Part shown: one piece after another, positions 6,874-7,706 of the stretch | Position numbering within the stretch: the stretch's first letter is position 1 | Layout: every line of letters begins with the position of its first letter | The notes under the pieces: model-generated | What the model was told of the DNA's origin: nothing | The model's database searches: none | Seen by the model: only the letters and a program-made list of their open reading frames with translations | Program-made: the position numbers and the translations under genes | Assembly (NCBI GenBank): GCA_035711465.1 | Contig: DASTCC010000314.1 | Location: forward strand, 1 to 7,706 | Direction of reading: 5' to 3' | DNA from: DASTCC01 sp035711465 | Lineage (GTDB): Bacteria > Acidobacteriota > Vicinamibacteria > Vicinamibacterales > SCN-69-37 | Length of the DNA: 7,706 nucleotides

Positions 6874-6886
6874 TTTCAATTACTTA
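6874..6886 (+). promoter_or_regulatory. IHF-like binding site
   Basis: TTTCAATTACTTA matches the IHF consensus WATCAANNNNTTR at all defined positions but one. It sits inside the AT-rich island, centred about 47 bases upstream of the transcription start inferred from the sigma-54 element. IHF often bends DNA between activator sites and a sigma-54 promoter at such distances. This is a prediction from sequence only. Confidence 0.4.
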
Positions 6887-6900
6887 TCGGCCATCGTGCC

Positions 6901-6916
6901 CGGCGGACATCTTGCA
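6901..6916 (+). promoter_or_regulatory. Sigma-54 (RpoN)-type -24/-12 promoter of the PEP-CTERM gene
   Basis: CGGCGGACATCTTGCA fits TGGCACGNNNNTTGCW in the invariant GG (6902-6903), the following C, the ten-base spacing to GC (6914-6915) and the whole TTGCA half. Mismatches lie in the first base and in the ACG following GGC. It would start transcription near 6927, giving a leader of about 17 bases that just contains the GGAG ribosome binding site (6929-6932). RpoN control of PEP-CTERM genes is established in some proteobacteria together with PrsK/PrsR; its use here is inference. Confidence 0.55.
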
Positions 6917-6943
6917 ATCATCAGAACCGGAGCAACCACGTCG

Positions 6944-7648
6944 ATGCACAAGAGAGTACTCACTGGAACGTTCGCGATGTTCGCCGTGTTCGCGGGCGTG
7001 GCGCAGGCCGGCGCCGCGACGATCACGGCATTCGAAGAAATCGGCGATTCGACGTGCACGGCGACGGCGACGTCGCTCTGCGTCGATCAGAACCGCGATC
7101 TGTATCGCATTCGCCAGGTCGGCGCGGGACCGGCCGACACCGAGAACAGCGACGCCATCATCACGGGTGCGGTCGGTTCCGGCGGCAACGCCGTGGACGC
7201 CAACTTCGGCCTCTACAACGTGCTCGCCAACAACGTTGTCGAGGACGTGAGCTACACACACGTGATGACGTGGCTGTCCGACTGGCCGGTGACGCTCGCG
7301 ACCGCGCGGCTCGATCTCTATTCCTACGGGGCGTCGGGCAACAACGACGAGGTGAGCGTGGAGAGCGTCTCGCTCATCAACCTGTCGACCAACTCAGGCA
7401 TCCAGGTCACGCAGTTCAGCAACGGCGCCGTACTGACACAAGTGCTCGACGGCTTGTTGACCGTGACGCTCAACAAGAGCAACCAGAACGAGATCAACCT
7501 GTTCAAGTCGATTCTGACGGTGACCTACGACGTCCGCGAACCAACGGGCAATCCCGTCGCGGCTCCGGAGCCGGCTTCGCTGCTGCTGATCGGCACCGGT
7601 CTCGCGTGCGCCGCGGCCGTCCGCCGGCGCCGGTCCGTGCGCCGCTGA
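6944..7648 (+). CDS. PEP-CTERM sorting domain-containing secreted protein
   Basis: The 234-residue protein begins with a Sec signal peptide (MHKR, hydrophobic core about 5-19, likely cleavage after AQA at 20-22). It ends with a full PEP-CTERM signal: the APEP motif at 207-210, a hydrophobic helix (about 211-226) and a basic tail rich in Arg (227-234). It is therefore an expected exosortase substrate, exported and held at the inner membrane until the tail is processed. The mature region (23-204) is rich in Thr, Ser, Asn and Val with alternating beta-like stretches, and has two cysteines, Cys38 and Cys46, that could form a disulphide. I recognise no catalytic domain; the function is unknown and probably structural or matrix-related. 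The reading frame is open far upstream to 4727, but only because the antisense strand of the amidotransferase gene lacks stops. The ATG at 6944 is correct because it gives the signal peptide and has GGAG 11 bases upstream. The gene appears monocistronic. Confidence 0.93.
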   Translation: MHKRVLTGTFAMFAVFAGVAQAGAATITAFEEIGDSTCTATATSLCVDQNRDLYRIRQVGAGPADTENSDAIITGAVGSGGNAVDANFGLYNVLANNVVEDVSYTHVMTWLSDWPVTLATARLDLYSYGASGNNDEVSVESVSLINLSTNSGIQVTQFSNGAVLTQVLDGLLTVTLNKSNQNEINLFKSILTVTYDVREPTGNPVAAPEPASLLLIGTGLACAAAVRRRRSVRR

Positions 7649-7706
7649 CGAGTTCCTCGATCTCCCCAGGAGGGGCCGGCTTCTCTGCGGCCACAAGCGC
7701 GGGCTG
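7649..7706. other. Downstream of the PEP-CTERM gene; possible weak hairpin
   Basis: GGCCG (7674-7678) and CGGCC (7688-7692) could pair around a nine-base loop, and CCCC-AGGA-GGGG lies just before (7664-7675). There is no T-run after either, so a Rho-independent terminator is not supported. No gene start is visible before the window ends. Confidence 0.3.

Larger units (their letters stand above)
6704..6943. promoter_or_regulatory. Divergent regulatory region between amidotransferase and PEP-CTERM gene
   Basis: This 240-base region is GC-rich except for an island at 6860-6888, where only 6 of 29 bases are G or C. It holds a sigma-54-like promoter and an IHF-like site for the PEP-CTERM gene (listed separately). 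There is a small perfect inverted repeat ACAG-TT-CTGT at 6766-6775, about 155 bases before the inferred start of transcription, at a distance used by enhancer-binding activators. On the minus strand TACAAT (6863-6858) could be a -10 for the amidotransferase, but no good -35 is spaced from it. Confidence 0.6.

Overview
The window is a dense, GC-rich (about two-thirds G+C by eye) bacterial chromosome segment carrying part of an exosortase/PEP-CTERM protein-sorting and exopolysaccharide locus, beside a two-gene lipid or pigment modification operon. The gene set (exosortase, separate EpsI, AsnB-type amidotransferase, polysaccharide deacetylase, PEP-CTERM substrate) points to a Gram-negative, envelope-polymer-producing bacterium. 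Base composition and the separate XrtA and EpsI genes would fit an environmental Acidobacteriota such as Vicinamibacteria, or a betaproteobacterial relative, but the sequence alone does not prove the phylum. I see no tRNA, rRNA, CRISPR array, insertion sequence or phage gene.

Layout. (1) 1-2178, minus strand: a GTG-started membrane fatty-acid-desaturase-family gene whose stop overlaps by one base the ATG of a CrtX-like UDP-sugar glycosyltransferase, which runs off the left edge. (2) 2300-3860, minus strand: an exosortase followed four bases later by EpsI. (3) 3861-4074: a divergent intergenic region with two near-identically shaped hairpins. (4) 4075-4836, plus strand: a membrane-anchored NodB-type polysaccharide deacetylase. 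(5) 4787-6703, minus strand: an exosortase-associated asparagine-synthase-like amidotransferase, whose 3' end overlaps the deacetylase 3' end tail-to-tail by 50 bp. (6) 6704-6943: a divergent regulatory region with an AT-rich island, an IHF-like site and a good sigma-54-like -24/-12 element. (7) 6944-7648, plus strand: a secreted protein with a signal peptide and a C-terminal PEP-CTERM sorting signal.

How they fit together. The deacetylase and amidotransferase probably modify sugars of an extracellular polysaccharide. The PEP-CTERM protein is exported by its signal peptide and recognised by the exosortase (Cys190, Arg235, His256), with EpsI as the usual companion. The sigma-54-like promoter before the PEP-CTERM gene fits what is known of PEP-CTERM regulons in some proteobacteria, where RpoN and the PrsK/PrsR two-component system control substrate genes. 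The glycosyltransferase-desaturase pair may make a glycosylated lipid or carotenoid and is not obviously part of the exosortase system.

Nothing here amounts to a clearly new system. The points most worth checking are the sigma-54/IHF promoter, the variant active-site motif of the deacetylase, the 50-bp convergent overlap, the tandem hairpins, and the coupled desaturase-glycosyltransferase pair.
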